The position numbers and the translations under genes were made by a program. From positions 1-55,063 of the forward strand of contig JAFPYS010000020.1 in NCBI GenBank assembly GCA_017412085.1: DNA of 55,063 nt. The letters run 5' to 3'. The notes under the pieces are model-generated. The model had not been told where the DNA came from and did no database searches. It worked only from the letters and a program-made list of their open reading frames with translations. This stretch comes from Alphaproteobacteria bacterium (lineage in GTDB: Bacteria > Pseudomonadota > Alphaproteobacteria > CAAHEQ01 > UBA3637). How positions within the stretch are numbered: the stretch's first letter is position 1; every line of letters begins with the position of its first letter. Below are positions 1-10,004 of this stretch, one piece after another.

Positions 1-119
1 AAATTTTATGTTTTTTGATTAATCCACTGATTATATTATATAATTTACATTTTCTGTTAATTTTATGTTCCCGTTTTTTGCCACGCATTTTAAAGGAACC
101 TTTTTGTTCGTCTAAAACA

Positions 120-149
120 ACAAAAAACGCCCCCAAAAATCGGAGGCGC
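120..149 (-). terminator. Rho-independent terminator of groESL
   Basis: On the minus strand a GC-rich stem (CGCCTCC pairing with GGGGGCG, one G-T wobble) is followed by a T run, 24 bases past the groEL stop. Bases 1-119 beyond it are AT-rich and show no gene. Confidence 0.8.
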
Positions 150-172
150 TTTCGTTGAAGGTATTTTTCTGT

Positions 173-1834
<1,662 letters not shown>

Positions 1835-2122
1835 TTATTCCAACACACCGAAAACTTCGGATTCTTTCATAATTACCAAGTCTTCGCCTTCAATTTTTAC
1901 CTCTGTTCCAGACCACTTACCAAACAAAACACGGTCCCCAACTTTTAATGTCATGGGGATTTCATGACCAGCCTCATCACGACCACCCGGTCCAACAGAT
2001 ACAATAATACCTTGCGATGGCTTTTCTTTGGCTGTATCTGGGATAATAATACCACCAGCGGTTTTATTTTCTTCCTCAACGCGTTTGATAACAACACGGT
2101 CTAACAATGGTTTTAATTTCAT
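1835..2122 (-). CDS. groS: Co-chaperonin GroES
   Basis: This is the 10 kDa lid of the GroEL folding chamber. The 95 residues match the family length. They begin [18 protein letters not shown] and contain the mobile-loop region [18 protein letters not shown] (residues 19-36), which docks onto GroEL through its hydrophobic GGIII segment. A strong AAGGAG ribosome site lies just upstream of the ATG. It is the first gene of the groES-groEL operon. Confidence 0.99.
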   Translation of the reverse strand: MKLKPLLDRVVIKRVEEENKTAGGIIIPDTAKEKPSQGIIVSVGPGGRDEAGHEIPMTLKVGDRVLFGKWSGTEVKIEGEDLVIMKESEVFGVLE

Positions 2123-2147
2123 TTTATGCTCCTTTTTAATAGCATAA

Positions 2148-2177
2148 AGTATATAGTATTTTATGGTAAAAAGTCAA
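2148..2177 (-). promoter_or_regulatory. Probable sigma-70 promoter of groESL
   Basis: On the minus strand there is a -35 TTGACT (2172-2177) and a -10 TATACT (2148-2153) with an 18-base spacer; TATATA with a 16-base spacer is an alternative. It lies 25 bases upstream of groES. No CIRCE element is seen. Confidence 0.6.
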
Positions 2178-2183
2178 GAGGGA

Positions 2184-2774
2184 TCAGAACAATTTAACCA
2201 AGAAAAATGTCCCAACCAACAACACAAAGAACAGGATGCTTAACCACCCTAAATTCTTTTCAATAAAACCACGCATCGGTTTACCCCATTTATACAAGGC
2301 TCCCGCAACCAAAAAGAAACGTAATCCTCGCCCAATAACAGACACCAACATAAATAGACCAAAATTCATTTGCATCACACCGCTGGCAATTGTTATCAGC
2401 TTATATGGAAATGGCGTAATACCTGCGCCCAACACAATCCAAAAGCCATAATGAATATAGGCTTGTTTAACCGCTTCAAATGCTTCCATCCAACCAAAAT
2501 AATTTAAAAACGGAACCGCAAAAACATCATACAATCCACAACCAATGATATAGCCAAAAGCGCCTCCAATCACACTAAATAATGTGCATAAAAATGCGAT
2601 TCGAAATGCCTTTTCTCTTTGCTTTAAAACAAGTGGAATCATTAACACATCTGGCGGAATGGGAAAAAATGAACTTTCTGCAAATGACAACCCGCACAAA
2701 GCAGCAATGGCCCCCTTTCCCGCCATCAAATGCATTGTCCAATCATATAACTTCTTCATCCACTTACACCACAT
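2184..2774 (-). CDS. YqaA/DedA-superfamily inner-membrane protein
   Basis: This is a 196-residue integral membrane protein of the YqaA family (a SNARE-associated/DedA-related group). The family motif FFPIPPDVLMIPLVL near residues 35-50 and GAGITPFPYKLITIASG near residues 117-133 are conserved, with the loop prolines typical of DedA-like transporters. About five hydrophobic segments are visible. The ATG at 2774 has a GGGA ribosome site; an internal Met five codons later (2759) is an alternative start. Family members are linked to envelope integrity and lipid-carrier translocation, but the substrate here is unknown. It is transcribed away from the lipoprotein genes that follow. Confidence 0.85.
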   Translation of the reverse strand: MWCKWMKKLYDWTMHLMAGKGAIAALCGLSFAESSFFPIPPDVLMIPLVLKQREKAFRIAFLCTLFSVIGGAFGYIIGCGLYDVFAVPFLNYFGWMEAFEAVKQAYIHYGFWIVLGAGITPFPYKLITIASGVMQMNFGLFMLVSVIGRGLRFFLVAGALYKWGKPMRGFIEKNLGWLSILFFVLLVGTFFLVKLF

Positions 2775-2787
2775 GATTATTTCCCAT

Positions 2788-2816
2788 TTGACAAAGTTAA
2801 AATTTTATCTTCTAAT
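2788..2816 (+). promoter_or_regulatory. Probable promoter of the lipoprotein pair
   Basis: There is a perfect -35 TTGACA (2788-2793) and a -10 TCTAAT (2811-2816) with a 17-base spacer, 38 bases ahead of the lipoprotein start. It faces away from the YqaA gene. Confidence 0.55.
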
Positions 2817-2853
2817 AATGGATGTATTTTATTTTATCTTGAAAGGAATTGCA

Positions 2854-3336
2854 ATGAAAAAGATTTTATGTGTTCTTTGTATGACAACTGCGTTATTAGG
2901 TGTCACAGCTTGCGGTATTGGCGATACAAACACAACTTATGATCGCTATGAAATCGGCAGACAAGGCAGAACTTCAACAGGTCGAATTATTTCAATGACT
3001 CAGATTGAAATCGCTGGCAGCAATGAAACTGGCGGCTTATTGGGCGCTGGTGTTGGCGGGGCCTTGGGTGGTGTCGGCGGCAGCACCTTGGGTGGCGGCA
3101 AAGGAAGCACATTGTTTGCCATCGGCGGAGCTGCATTGGGCGCATTGGCTGGTGCTGCAATTGGATCTGCGACAGAACAGGCGGCCACACGCGATTTGGC
3201 ATATGAATTCATGGTTCAAAAAGCCAACGGTCAAGTTATTTCTGTTGTCCAAACAAACGAATTGGGCTTGCGTCCCGGTGATAATGTTGTTTTGGTTGAA
3301 ATTGATGGCACAACAAGAATCCGTTCGAAATATTAA
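2854..3336 (+). CDS. Glycine-zipper outer-membrane lipoprotein (SlyB/Pcp-like)
   Basis: This is a 160-residue predicted lipoprotein. A short signal peptide ends in a lipobox (GVTAC), so Cys19 should become the lipidated N terminus. A Gly/Ala-rich stretch at about residues 60-105 (GGLLGAGVGGALGG and later GGAALGALAGAAIGSA) is the glycine-zipper helix seen in SlyB/Pcp-type proteins. The tail (GLRPGDNVVLVEIDGTTRI) is typical of that family. The start was chosen at the Met of MKKILCVLCM, which has a GAAAGGAAT ribosome site; a longer reading would destroy the signal peptide. A second tiny lipoprotein gene follows 12 bases later, so the two are probably cotranscribed. Confidence 0.85.
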   Translation: MKKILCVLCMTTALLGVTACGIGDTNTTYDRYEIGRQGRTSTGRIISMTQIEIAGSNETGGLLGAGVGGALGGVGGSTLGGGKGSTLFAIGGAALGALAGAAIGSATEQAATRDLAYEFMVQKANGQVISVVQTNELGLRPGDNVVLVEIDGTTRIRSKY

Positions 3337-3348
3337 GGAGAGTAACAC

Positions 3349-3480
3349 ATGAAAAAATTATTATTCATTATTTGTATACTTGGAACACTTGCGTTACTTG
3401 CCTGCTCTTTCCATGGCAAACAACCAAAGGATGACACCTATTATAAACGCACACAAAGCGTTGGGTGGCCAACCGAGTAA
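3349..3480 (+). CDS. Small lipoprotein, 43 aa
   Basis: A 43-codon gene directly after the glycine-zipper lipoprotein, with an AAGGAGAG ribosome site. The product starts MKKLLFIICILGTLALLACS, a lipoprotein signal peptide with the lipobox LLAC. Only about 24 residues remain after Cys19 (ending RTQSVGWPTE). It resembles the tiny entericidin-like or YgdI-like cell-envelope lipoproteins in layout, but no family is recognised. A strong terminator follows 12 bases after the stop, so the gene closes a two-gene lipoprotein operon. Confidence 0.75.
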   Translation: MKKLLFIICILGTLALLACSFHGKQPKDDTYYKRTQSVGWPTE

Positions 3481-3491
3481 AAACAAAATTA

Positions 3492-3524
3492 AAACTCCCC
3501 GGTCAAACGTCGGGGAGTTTTTTT
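3492..3524 (+). terminator. Rho-independent terminator
   Basis: Stem AACTCCCCG pairs with CGGGGAGTT and is followed by a T run. It ends the lipoprotein operon and could also act on the convergent barrel gene. Confidence 0.9.
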
Positions 3525-3537
3525 GTTCTCTGCTGAA

Positions 3538-4335
3538 TTAGAAGAACATGCGCAAACGAGCGCCAACGGATTTGTCATAGATATCCGTACCATATTTTGC
3601 ACGGCCATCCAGAGCATACGTCCCATACACACCCAAAGCAATCTTTGGCGTAATGTAATAGGACGCTTCCGCCTCTGCCGTCACGACACGAGCTTCACGG
3701 TTTTCGTCATAAGTTAAACGAACGCCAGTATCCAACGCCCATACTTCGCATTTACCTTGGTAAACACCAGCTTTTGCGTTGTAAGTAAACTTATCTCCAG
3801 CAAATCCTTTGAGTCCTGATTTCTGTCCTACAGGAACCTCAATGCCACCCGTGACATACGGTAATGCACGCTTGAATTGATAGCCCAATTTTGTTTCTCC
3901 GGCGACATATTTGTATTCACCATCGAAATTTTTCAAACGATCTTGGCCATATTTTCCAGAAACTTGCCATCTGGCTGGTCCTGTTGTAATATTCCAAGCC
4001 ATTCCTGCGGACCAATTGATGTTTTCGTTGTCCCTGTTACGTCTCCAAGCTTGTCTATCCCAGTTACTTTTCCAGCGATCCCAAGTATTACCAACAGTAC
4101 CAACCAATGCCAAAGAATCGGTCAAACCAACACGAACTTCTTCTTGTAAGGCATATTGAGTAGATTTAGAACGATCAAAATCACCCTTTTCTACCACTTT
4201 TCTAGCGCTAGCGCTTGTAATAAATCCGATTTCTCCCTGTTCTGAAACAACATAAAACGGATTTGTAATATCTGCAGCGGCAGCTGCTCCGGCCACAGAT
4301 AAAATACTAAAAGCTAGCAATGTTTGTTTTAACAT
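3538..4335 (-). CDS. Predicted outer-membrane beta-barrel protein
   Basis: A 265-residue exported protein of unrecognised family. The N terminus (MLKQTLLAFSILSVAGAAAAAD) is a clear Sec signal peptide with cleavage after AAA. The mature part shows alternating aromatic/hydrophobic strands (for example ALPYVTGGIEVPV and ASYYITPKIALGVYGTYAL) and ends in Phe (RMFF), the usual C-terminal signature for BAM insertion. The central stretch is rich in Trp, Arg and Asn (residues 85-125). It could be a small porin or a surface barrel. It is monocistronic and convergent with the lipoprotein operon. Confidence 0.7.
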   Translation of the reverse strand: MLKQTLLAFSILSVAGAAAAADITNPFYVVSEQGEIGFITSASARKVVEKGDFDRSKSTQYALQEEVRVGLTDSLALVGTVGNTWDRWKSNWDRQAWRRNRDNENINWSAGMAWNITTGPARWQVSGKYGQDRLKNFDGEYKYVAGETKLGYQFKRALPYVTGGIEVPVGQKSGLKGFAGDKFTYNAKAGVYQGKCEVWALDTGVRLTYDENREARVVTAEAEASYYITPKIALGVYGTYALDGRAKYGTDIYDKSVGARLRMFF

Positions 4336-4505
4336 GTTTTATCCTTTCATTATATATATAACACGAATGGATCCCTCCACCCATTTTTACTTTAAAGGTT
4401 TTTTCGATGAATTGCAAGTAAATTTATTTGTCTTTCCCTTTTTCCTTGCAATTAACTTTAATTTTGTTATATTAATTTTACCATTAATTTATATGGGAGG
4501 GAAAA

Positions 4506-5027
4506 ATGAAAAAATTATTAGCACTTTTATTAACTATACTTATTTCAACGAAAGGATATACTATGGATAAAGAAAACACGCTGTATTTGGATCTGGACTA
4601 TGGACGAGTGGTCATCGAAATGTTGCCAGAGGCCGCCCCAAAACACGTGGCGCGTATTAAAGAATTAACACGTCAAGGATTTTATGATGGCATTAAATTC
4701 CACCGTGTTATTGAAGGCTTCATGGCTCAAACAGGCGATCCAACAGGTACAGGAATGGGAGGATCTGGAAAGAAACTGCCTGCCGAGTTTAACAAAGAAC
4801 ATCACGGACGCGGAACTGTTTCCATGGCAAGAGCTATGGATCCTAACAGTGCGGACAGCCAATTCTTTATTTGCTTCCAAGATGCCGGATTTTTGGATGG
4901 ACAATATACCGTATGGGGAAAAGTCACGTCCGGCATGGAATATGTGGACATGATTAAACGCGGTGAACCGCCTATCAATCCAGATATTATTGTTAAAATG
5001 CAAGTCGCAGCCGACGCCGACAAATAA
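4506..5027 (+). CDS. Cyclophilin-type peptidyl-prolyl isomerase
   Basis: This catalyses cis-trans isomerisation of Xaa-Pro bonds. Cyclophilin motifs are present: GFYDGIKFHRVIEGFMAQTGD (FHRV near residue 60, with the catalytic Arg), GTVSMARA near residue 100, and DSQFFICF near residue 117. The 173 residues match small bacterial PpiA/PpiB proteins. The first start (4506) has a strong GGAGGG site and gives a hydrophobic leader (MKKLLALLLTILISTKG). A second ATG at 4563 has its own AAAGGA site and would give a cytoplasmic protein starting MDKENTLYL. Both forms may be made. A terminator follows. Bases 4336-4505 ahead of it are AT-rich with no gene seen. Confidence 0.95.
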   Translation: MKKLLALLLTILISTKGYTMDKENTLYLDLDYGRVVIEMLPEAAPKHVARIKELTRQGFYDGIKFHRVIEGFMAQTGDPTGTGMGGSGKKLPAEFNKEHHGRGTVSMARAMDPNSADSQFFICFQDAGFLDGQYTVWGKVTSGMEYVDMIKRGEPPINPDIIVKMQVAADADK

Positions 5028-5031
5028 AAAA

Positions 5032-5058
5032 AGCCCCAACAACTGGGGCTTTTATTTT
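5032..5058 (+). terminator. Rho-independent terminator of the cyclophilin gene
   Basis: Stem AGCCCC pairs with GGGGCT around a short loop and is followed by TTTATTTTT, just after the stop. Confidence 0.85.
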
Positions 5059-5067
5059 TCTTACTTT

Positions 5068-5598
5068 TTATCGACGAATAGGACCATTCACACTTTCCAT
5101 AATTAACGTTCCTTTTGCATTTCTTGCCGCATTATATGCTTCGCGCAGCGTTTCTCTGATCCGATTTGGATCGGGCACTTTAACCATGCGTACTGTTCCC
5201 GTTTGATCTTCACTGGTTACACGAACGCTGCCTAAATTAACCCACAAATCAATCAGTGACTGATGCACGGTACTATCCACAACACGGAACAACTCGATTT
5301 CGTCAACATGCTTCGTCACAATACCAGAAATAATAATTAACCGTTTATCTGTTAATGTATATGAATGAAAAATGCGCTTACAATACATCAGTGGCCATAA
5401 CGAAACAGCAGCCACAACCAACCAACACCAAGACTCAAAAAAACCATTGCGTGCCATTGGAATAAAACCAACAACAAGCGCAATCACAATTAACCATGTC
5501 AATGGTTGATATTTTAAATCTCTTGTACTTCCCGTAACCGTCCAATAAAAATGCTCATCCGGCCGAAGAATCTGACTAATCATTTTTTCATCACTCAT
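5068..5598 (-). CDS. Bacterial PH-domain membrane protein (YdbS-like)
   Basis: A 176-residue protein with two hydrophobic segments (about residues 34-50 and 57-77) followed by a bacterial PH-like domain. The domain signature is YTLTDKRLIIISGIVTKHVDEIELFRVVDSTV. Such proteins (YdbS/YdbT type) sit in the inner membrane; the function is mostly unknown, with links to envelope stress or lipid interaction. The start was placed at the Met of MSDEKMIS because GGAGG lies five bases upstream; earlier in-frame Mets sit inside or before that site. It is convergent with the cyclophilin gene. Confidence 0.8.
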   Translation of the reverse strand: MSDEKMISQILRPDEHFYWTVTGSTRDLKYQPLTWLIVIALVVGFIPMARNGFFESWCWLVVAAVSLWPLMYCKRIFHSYTLTDKRLIIISGIVTKHVDEIELFRVVDSTVHQSLIDLWVNLGSVRVTSEDQTGTVRMVKVPDPNRIRETLREAYNAARNAKGTLIMESVNGPIRR

Positions 5599-5794
5599 CA
5601 TAACCTCCATCGCTGATGAATTTAATATATCAAAAAAAGAACAAAAAGAAAATACTTTTTATTTTATCCCACACATACGATAGTAAGTATTTGACATATA
5701 ATAATATTTTTTTAATATCCGGGACTAGATTTTTGTTTTTTTACACCCCAAAGTTATTGTGCTTCAAATGATCATTTAAAGAAAGGAGAATCAC

Positions 5795-6388
5795 ATGAAG
5801 AAGTACTTATTATCAACATTGGCCATCGCAGGATTGTTTGGTGTGGCTACAACCGCAAACGCTGCAGATGATGGATTAATGACAATGAATATGTCAAATC
5901 CTTATGCAGTAATGCAAGCAGGTATGGGCTTTGGCAGCAATGATTATAAAGAATCTGCTGTCTTCGCTTTAGGCGCAGGTTATCATATGAACCAATTTTT
6001 GAAATCCGATATTACTGTCGGTATGCGCGCCTGGGGCAAACTGAAAAAACAAGGACACAGTGCAGATGTATGGACAATTCCAGCATTAGCCAACCTTTAC
6101 ATGACAATGCCATACAAAAAAATTGAACCCTATATCATGGGCGGAATTGGTATGGCTTGGAATATGGTGGACAATACGCACCTCACAAAAGGCGACGACA
6201 AAATGTCTTTTGCATGGACAGCGGGTGCCGGTATTGGATATCGTTTATCCCATTGTTGGGGATTGGATTTGGGCTATCGCTACGTCGACTTGGGTGAAGG
6301 TAGATCCAAATTTAAAGACGGGTCGGGTCGCATCAAAAAAGATGTCAAATCTCATGACGTCATCTTGTCTGCACGTTATTATTTCTAA
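5795..6388 (+). CDS. OmpA-like eight-stranded outer-membrane barrel
   Basis: A 197-residue exported protein with a clean signal peptide (MKKYLLSTLAIAGLFGVATTANA, cleavage before ADD). The mature part follows the OMP_b-brl/Omp25 pattern. It has amphipathic strands such as IEPYIMGGIGMAWNM, FAWTAGAGIGYRLSHCWGLD and LGYRYVDLG, and ends VILSARYYF with a terminal Phe. Alphaproteobacterial surface barrels of this type are abundant structural or adhesive proteins. There is a strong AAAGGAG ribosome site. The 196 bases upstream contain TTGACA at about 5692 and AT-rich DNA but no gene. A bidirectional terminator follows. Confidence 0.85.
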   Translation: MKKYLLSTLAIAGLFGVATTANAADDGLMTMNMSNPYAVMQAGMGFGSNDYKESAVFALGAGYHMNQFLKSDITVGMRAWGKLKKQGHSADVWTIPALANLYMTMPYKKIEPYIMGGIGMAWNMVDNTHLTKGDDKMSFAWTAGAGIGYRLSHCWGLDLGYRYVDLGEGRSKFKDGSGRIKKDVKSHDVILSARYYF

Positions 6389-6407
6389 TAATCACAGGCA
6401 AAAAGAA

Positions 6408-6433
6408 AGGAGCTCTTCTGAGCTCCTTTTTTT
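6408..6433. terminator. Bidirectional terminator
   Basis: A perfect stem AGGAGCTC/GAGCTCCT with a short loop is flanked by a T run on each strand. It serves the barrel gene (+) and the convergent acyltransferase fusion (-), whose stop codon lies inside it. Confidence 0.9.
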
Positions 6434-9400
6434 ATCCCTTTGCCACTTCATTTAGGGCCATTTCTTTGGCGGTTACATAATCAAACTTACCCGTACCCAA
6501 CAAAGGCGGCTCATCAGTTGTAATAATGCGCGTTGGCAATCCCAATTCTGTCATACCAACACGTTTAAACAATTCAATCAGACGATCTTTGGTGATTTCC
6601 TTGCTGGTTGTGATAAGAATAATTTGTTCGCCCTTCTTATCGTCCGGAATGCTTACCGCACCACTGATTATATCGGGGAACTCTTTGGCAATGACTTGTT
6701 CCACAGCCAACAAAGACACCATCTCGCCACCAATTTTTGCAAAGCGTTTGCAACGACCCTTGATGAAAATAAAGCCATCTTCATCTACCTCAACAATATC
6801 TCCAGTATCATACCAACCATCTTTTGGAGGATCCAGTTTTAATGGGTCATTGTGCCGCATATATCCCTTCATAACGTTGGGTCCTTTTAACCACAATTCG
6901 CCCCCTTCTTTAATCCCTTCCACCGGTACCAACTTATATTCTATTCCTGGCACCAAACGTCCCACAGAACCATTTTTCTGGTGCAAGAAAGTATTGACCG
7001 AAATAATTGGCGAACATTCTGTCGCACCATAACCTTCAAACAAACGTACACCAAATTTTTCTTGCCATACTTTGCGTGTTTCATCCTTAATCTTTTCAGC
7101 ACCACCCGCCACAACACGCAGTGTGTTGAAATCATACGGATTTGCACAACGGGCATACCCCGAAAGGAAGGTGTCTGTTGAAAAGAAAATTGTTGCCCGA
7201 CAACTGGCCGCAATTTCCGGAATAATCCGGTAATGCAACGGCGTTGGATATAAGAAACATTTTATCCCATACAACAACGGCACAAATAAACCAATTGTCA
7301 ATCCAAACGAATGGAACATCGGCAAACAGTTTAATAACACATCTCGTTTATCAACATCAAAACGCGACCACACTTGCAAACAGTTGGACAAGATGTTTCT
7401 GTGCGTCAAAAACACCGCTTTGGGCAATCCTTCCGAACCAGAGGTAAATAATACCACCGCGGGATCGTCTGGTGTGATATTAAATTTCTTTTTCACGCGA
7501 CGATACATTGCTTTGGGGGCAATTGCACCGACAACACCCGCCAACTTATCCCACGTTCTTAACAAAGGTTTAGCATCTTCCAAATACAAAACTTTAACAT
7601 TATTTTTTTCTAATTCTTCCACCACGGGTTCCAACTTCGCCAAACTGACAACTTTATGCGCCGTGATAACTGTTTCAATTCCAACGGTCTTACATGTGGC
7701 AACAATGGCCTTTAACCCGCTTGTGAAATTAATCATTGCCGGCACTTTTCCCATGGCATGCAATCCCATCACCGCCAATGCACAAGCACTAGATGTTGGA
7801 ATCATAACCCCTACAATATTATCACTAGGAGCCATTTTCCGAATTAAGCGTCCCAACACTATTGATTTTAAAAACATCGCCATAAATTTAGTCGGTTGAC
7901 GCGCAGTATCTTCCAAAAGCGAATAAAAACGTCCCCGCATCTTCATACAATCCGCCACCGCTTCAAATGTAGTACGATTCAGGTCATATGTCTCAAACGC
8001 CATATTTGTCACAATATCATACAGCTTAGACGACGCTTTCTCGCGTTTTTCACGATTCGGCATATCCTCTGGATACTGGAAAGAAACGGGCGGCAAAATA
8101 TCTAAACTAATTTTAGGGAACCAACGACGCTCACAACGTTTGCCAATTACACGTGAAAAGAACGTATAACAAGCGCCATTAATCTTAATCGGCAAAATTG
8201 GTGCATCACCCATTGTCGCCATCATGGCTGCACCCTCGTAAATTTTCATACGACTGTTACCACCATCCACCAATCCTTGCGGGAAAATCATACAAAGTTT
8301 ATCTTGGCGTAATTCTTCCACCATCGCTTTAACGGCTAACGGAGAACGCGCATCTAATGGCTTCACATCCACCAAAGACGTCATAAACTTTACCACCAAT
8401 TTGCTCATTTTTTGTTCGCTGATTGTAAACACAATCTGCTTGTCAATAAACGCAGAAATCAGCAACACATCCATAAATGAGGTGTGGTTCGTTACAATTA
8501 ACGCTCGTTTTCCTGCCGCTTCCAAATTTTGCATGCCGCTGATTTTCACATGGAAAAGCAATGTCAACACTTTGCGCACCAAACGTCGACGACTCGCAAC
8601 CGGCAATAAGCGCACCATATAGGCCGTGACAATCAAGTTTGCAATGGCAAAAATTACAACGACTCCAACTAAGTTAACGCCCAACAATCTTAAGCTTAAT
8701 ACAATCAACAACGCAGCCGAAACAGTAACGGCATTTATCAGTGCGCTAAACGACATCATGCGTCCCATTACTTTCTTCGCTGTTTGTTTTTGTAAAAGCG
8801 TATAAAAAGGAATGCTGTACATAGCAAACAACACACCAAATGCAAACACATCCACTATCACACGCCAATAACGGCCATGTTTTGTTAACAACTTAAACAC
8901 CGTAATGGCTTTATCCACCTGAATATTTGCCAATGCCCGTGATGCAAACGCAAAATCAAACAATGCCAAAGATATCAACAAACCGACAGCGACAACTTGT
9001 GCGCCCAATGGTTTTCTTTTTGCAAACCACACACTTAAATAAGCGCCAACAAGGTAACCTATCGGGAAAACACCGGCAGATAAGAAGGCAATGACGGACC
9101 AACGCGCCTTTAAAATTGTTTGGCCATATTCGCCAGATAACATCAACACCAAAACCGCAATAACCCAAAACCATGCGATACCAATAATATAAGCCCACTT
9201 ATCGTATTGAAAGCGCAATGACTTGCTTAATTGATCAAACACATCCAACGGATTCTTGACAATCTGTGCAGAGGGATCCACCGCCTTTTCTTTTGGCAAC
9301 AAAGTTGTTATGCCAAAGCTTAGCACGGCCAACAAAAGCGTTGTGAAACAAATCCAATGAGGGGCCACGTCCTCTTTTAGAACAAAGGACAATCCTACCG

Positions 9401-9860
9401 CAGCAACAGAAGATCCCAACAAAGTAATGCTTTTAATCCAAGCATTTGCCCTTACCCATTTTGATTCCGCAACCAAATCCGGCGCTAAAGAATAATTAGC
9501 CACACGAATACATGCAGACAAGAATCCCGCCATACCGGCAATCAATAAAAACAAAGAAACAGACGACCAACTTGTCGCCAACCATGCCACCCCGGCGACC
9601 AATATCTCAGCGATTCGTGCAAATAATAAAAAGTTCTTTTTTGAAATTTTATCTGCCCAACTTCCCGCAAACGTACTGCCCACGCAAAATGTTAAAGCAA
9701 AAAATATAACTGATGGAATAACAACAACTGGCGTCGAAATAGCCATCTGATATGTAATGAAGAAAATAAACAAGGTCCGTACAAAGGAATCATTCAAAGC
9801 AGATAAAAAATGTGATCCCAATAATGGTAAAAACTTTTTATTTAACGTGTGTTCAGACAT
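6432..9860 (-). CDS. aas: Aas-type fusion: MFS transporter, acyltransferase, acyl-ACP synthetase
   Basis: A three-part 1142-residue protein of the lysophospholipid-recycling type. Residues 1-420 form a 12-helix MFS module (LplT-like lysophospholipid flippase). About residues 425-600 are a PlsC-type acyltransferase with NHTSFMD (HX4D, near 457) and a FPQG variant of the usual FPEG block. About residues 640-1140 are an AMP-forming ligase with VLFTSGSEGLPKA (near 805), YGATECSP (near 945) and GWYDTGD (near 1015). Together they would import, reacylate and thereby repair lysophosphatidylethanolamine. In E. coli LplT and Aas are separate proteins; here all three are fused. There is an AAAAGGAG ribosome site, and the gene is monocistronic. 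Confidence 0.93.
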   Translation of the reverse strand: MSEHTLNKKFLPLLGSHFLSALNDSFVRTLFIFFITYQMAISTPVVVIPSVIFFALTFCVGSTFAGSWADKISKKNFLLFARIAEILVAGVAWLATSWSSVSLFLLIAGMAGFLSACIRVANYSLAPDLVAESKWVRANAWIKSITLLGSSVAAVGLSFVLKEDVAPHWICFTTLLLAVLSFGITTLLPKEKAVDPSAQIVKNPLDVFDQLSKSLRFQYDKWAYIIGIAWFWVIAVLVLMLSGEYGQTILKARWSVIAFLSAGVFPIGYLVGAYLSVWFAKRKPLGAQVVAVGLLISLALFDFAFASRALANIQVDKAITVFKLLTKHGRYWRVIVDVFAFGVLFAMYSIPFYTLLQKQTAKKVMGRMMSFSALINAVTVSAALLIVLSLRLLGVNLVGVVVIFAIANLIVTAYMVRLLPVASRRRLVRKVLTLLFHVKISGMQNLEAAGKRALIVTNHTSFMDVLLISAFIDKQIVFTISEQKMSKLVVKFMTSLVDVKPLDARSPLAVKAMVEELRQDKLCMIFPQGLVDGGNSRMKIYEGAAMMATMGDAPILPIKINGACYTFFSRVIGKRCERRWFPKISLDILPPVSFQYPEDMPNREKREKASSKLYDIVTNMAFETYDLNRTTFEAVADCMKMRGRFYSLLEDTARQPTKFMAMFLKSIVLGRLIRKMAPSDNIVGVMIPTSSACALAVMGLHAMGKVPAMINFTSGLKAIVATCKTVGIETVITAHKVVSLAKLEPVVEELEKNNVKVLYLEDAKPLLRTWDKLAGVVGAIAPKAMYRRVKKKFNITPDDPAVVLFTSGSEGLPKAVFLTHRNILSNCLQVWSRFDVDKRDVLLNCLPMFHSFGLTIGLFVPLLYGIKCFLYPTPLHYRIIPEIAASCRATIFFSTDTFLSGYARCANPYDFNTLRVVAGGAEKIKDETRKVWQEKFGVRLFEGYGATECSPIISVNTFLHQKNGSVGRLVPGIEYKLVPVEGIKEGGELWLKGPNVMKGYMRHNDPLKLDPPKDGWYDTGDIVEVDEDGFIFIKGRCKRFAKIGGEMVSLLAVEQVIAKEFPDIISGAVSIPDDKKGEQIILITTSKEITKDRLIELFKRVGMTELGLPTRIITTDEPPLLGTGKFDYVTAKEMALNEVAKG

Positions 9861-9893
9861 AAAAACTCCTTTTAATCAAATCATAATGCGGTC

Positions 9894-9921
9894 ATTATAC
9901 CATATTCACTTAAAAAAGCAA
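9894..9921 (-). promoter_or_regulatory. Probable promoter of the aas fusion gene
   Basis: On the minus strand: -35 TTGCTT (9916-9921), 16-base spacer, perfect -10 TATAAT (9894-9899), 34 bases upstream of the start codon. Confidence 0.65.
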
Positions 9922-9951
9922 AGCTCAAAACACCACAAACACAAAAAAGTC

Positions 9952-9980
9952 TTGTGAAAAAGCGCTTTTTCGAGTATACT
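9952..9980 (+). promoter_or_regulatory. Probable promoter of comM
   Basis: -35 TTGTGA (9952-9957), 17-base spacer, -10 TATACT (9975-9980), 24 bases ahead of the ATG. Confidence 0.6.
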
Positions 9981-10004
9981 TGACATAAACAAAAGGATTA
10001 AAGA

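Noticed and set aside
2123-2183. CIRCE element expected upstream of groES
   Set aside because: The GCACTC/GAGTGC inverted repeat is not present; TTGCACTCAT near 1815 is just the groEL start region.
4441-4500. CtrA-like TTAA pairs ahead of the cyclophilin gene
   Set aside because: The spacings are 8 or 10 bases rather than 7, in a very AT-rich stretch.
5692-5720. TTGACA followed by AT-rich DNA as promoter of the barrel gene
   Set aside because: No -10 at acceptable spacing stands out; many TATAAT-like strings occur by composition.
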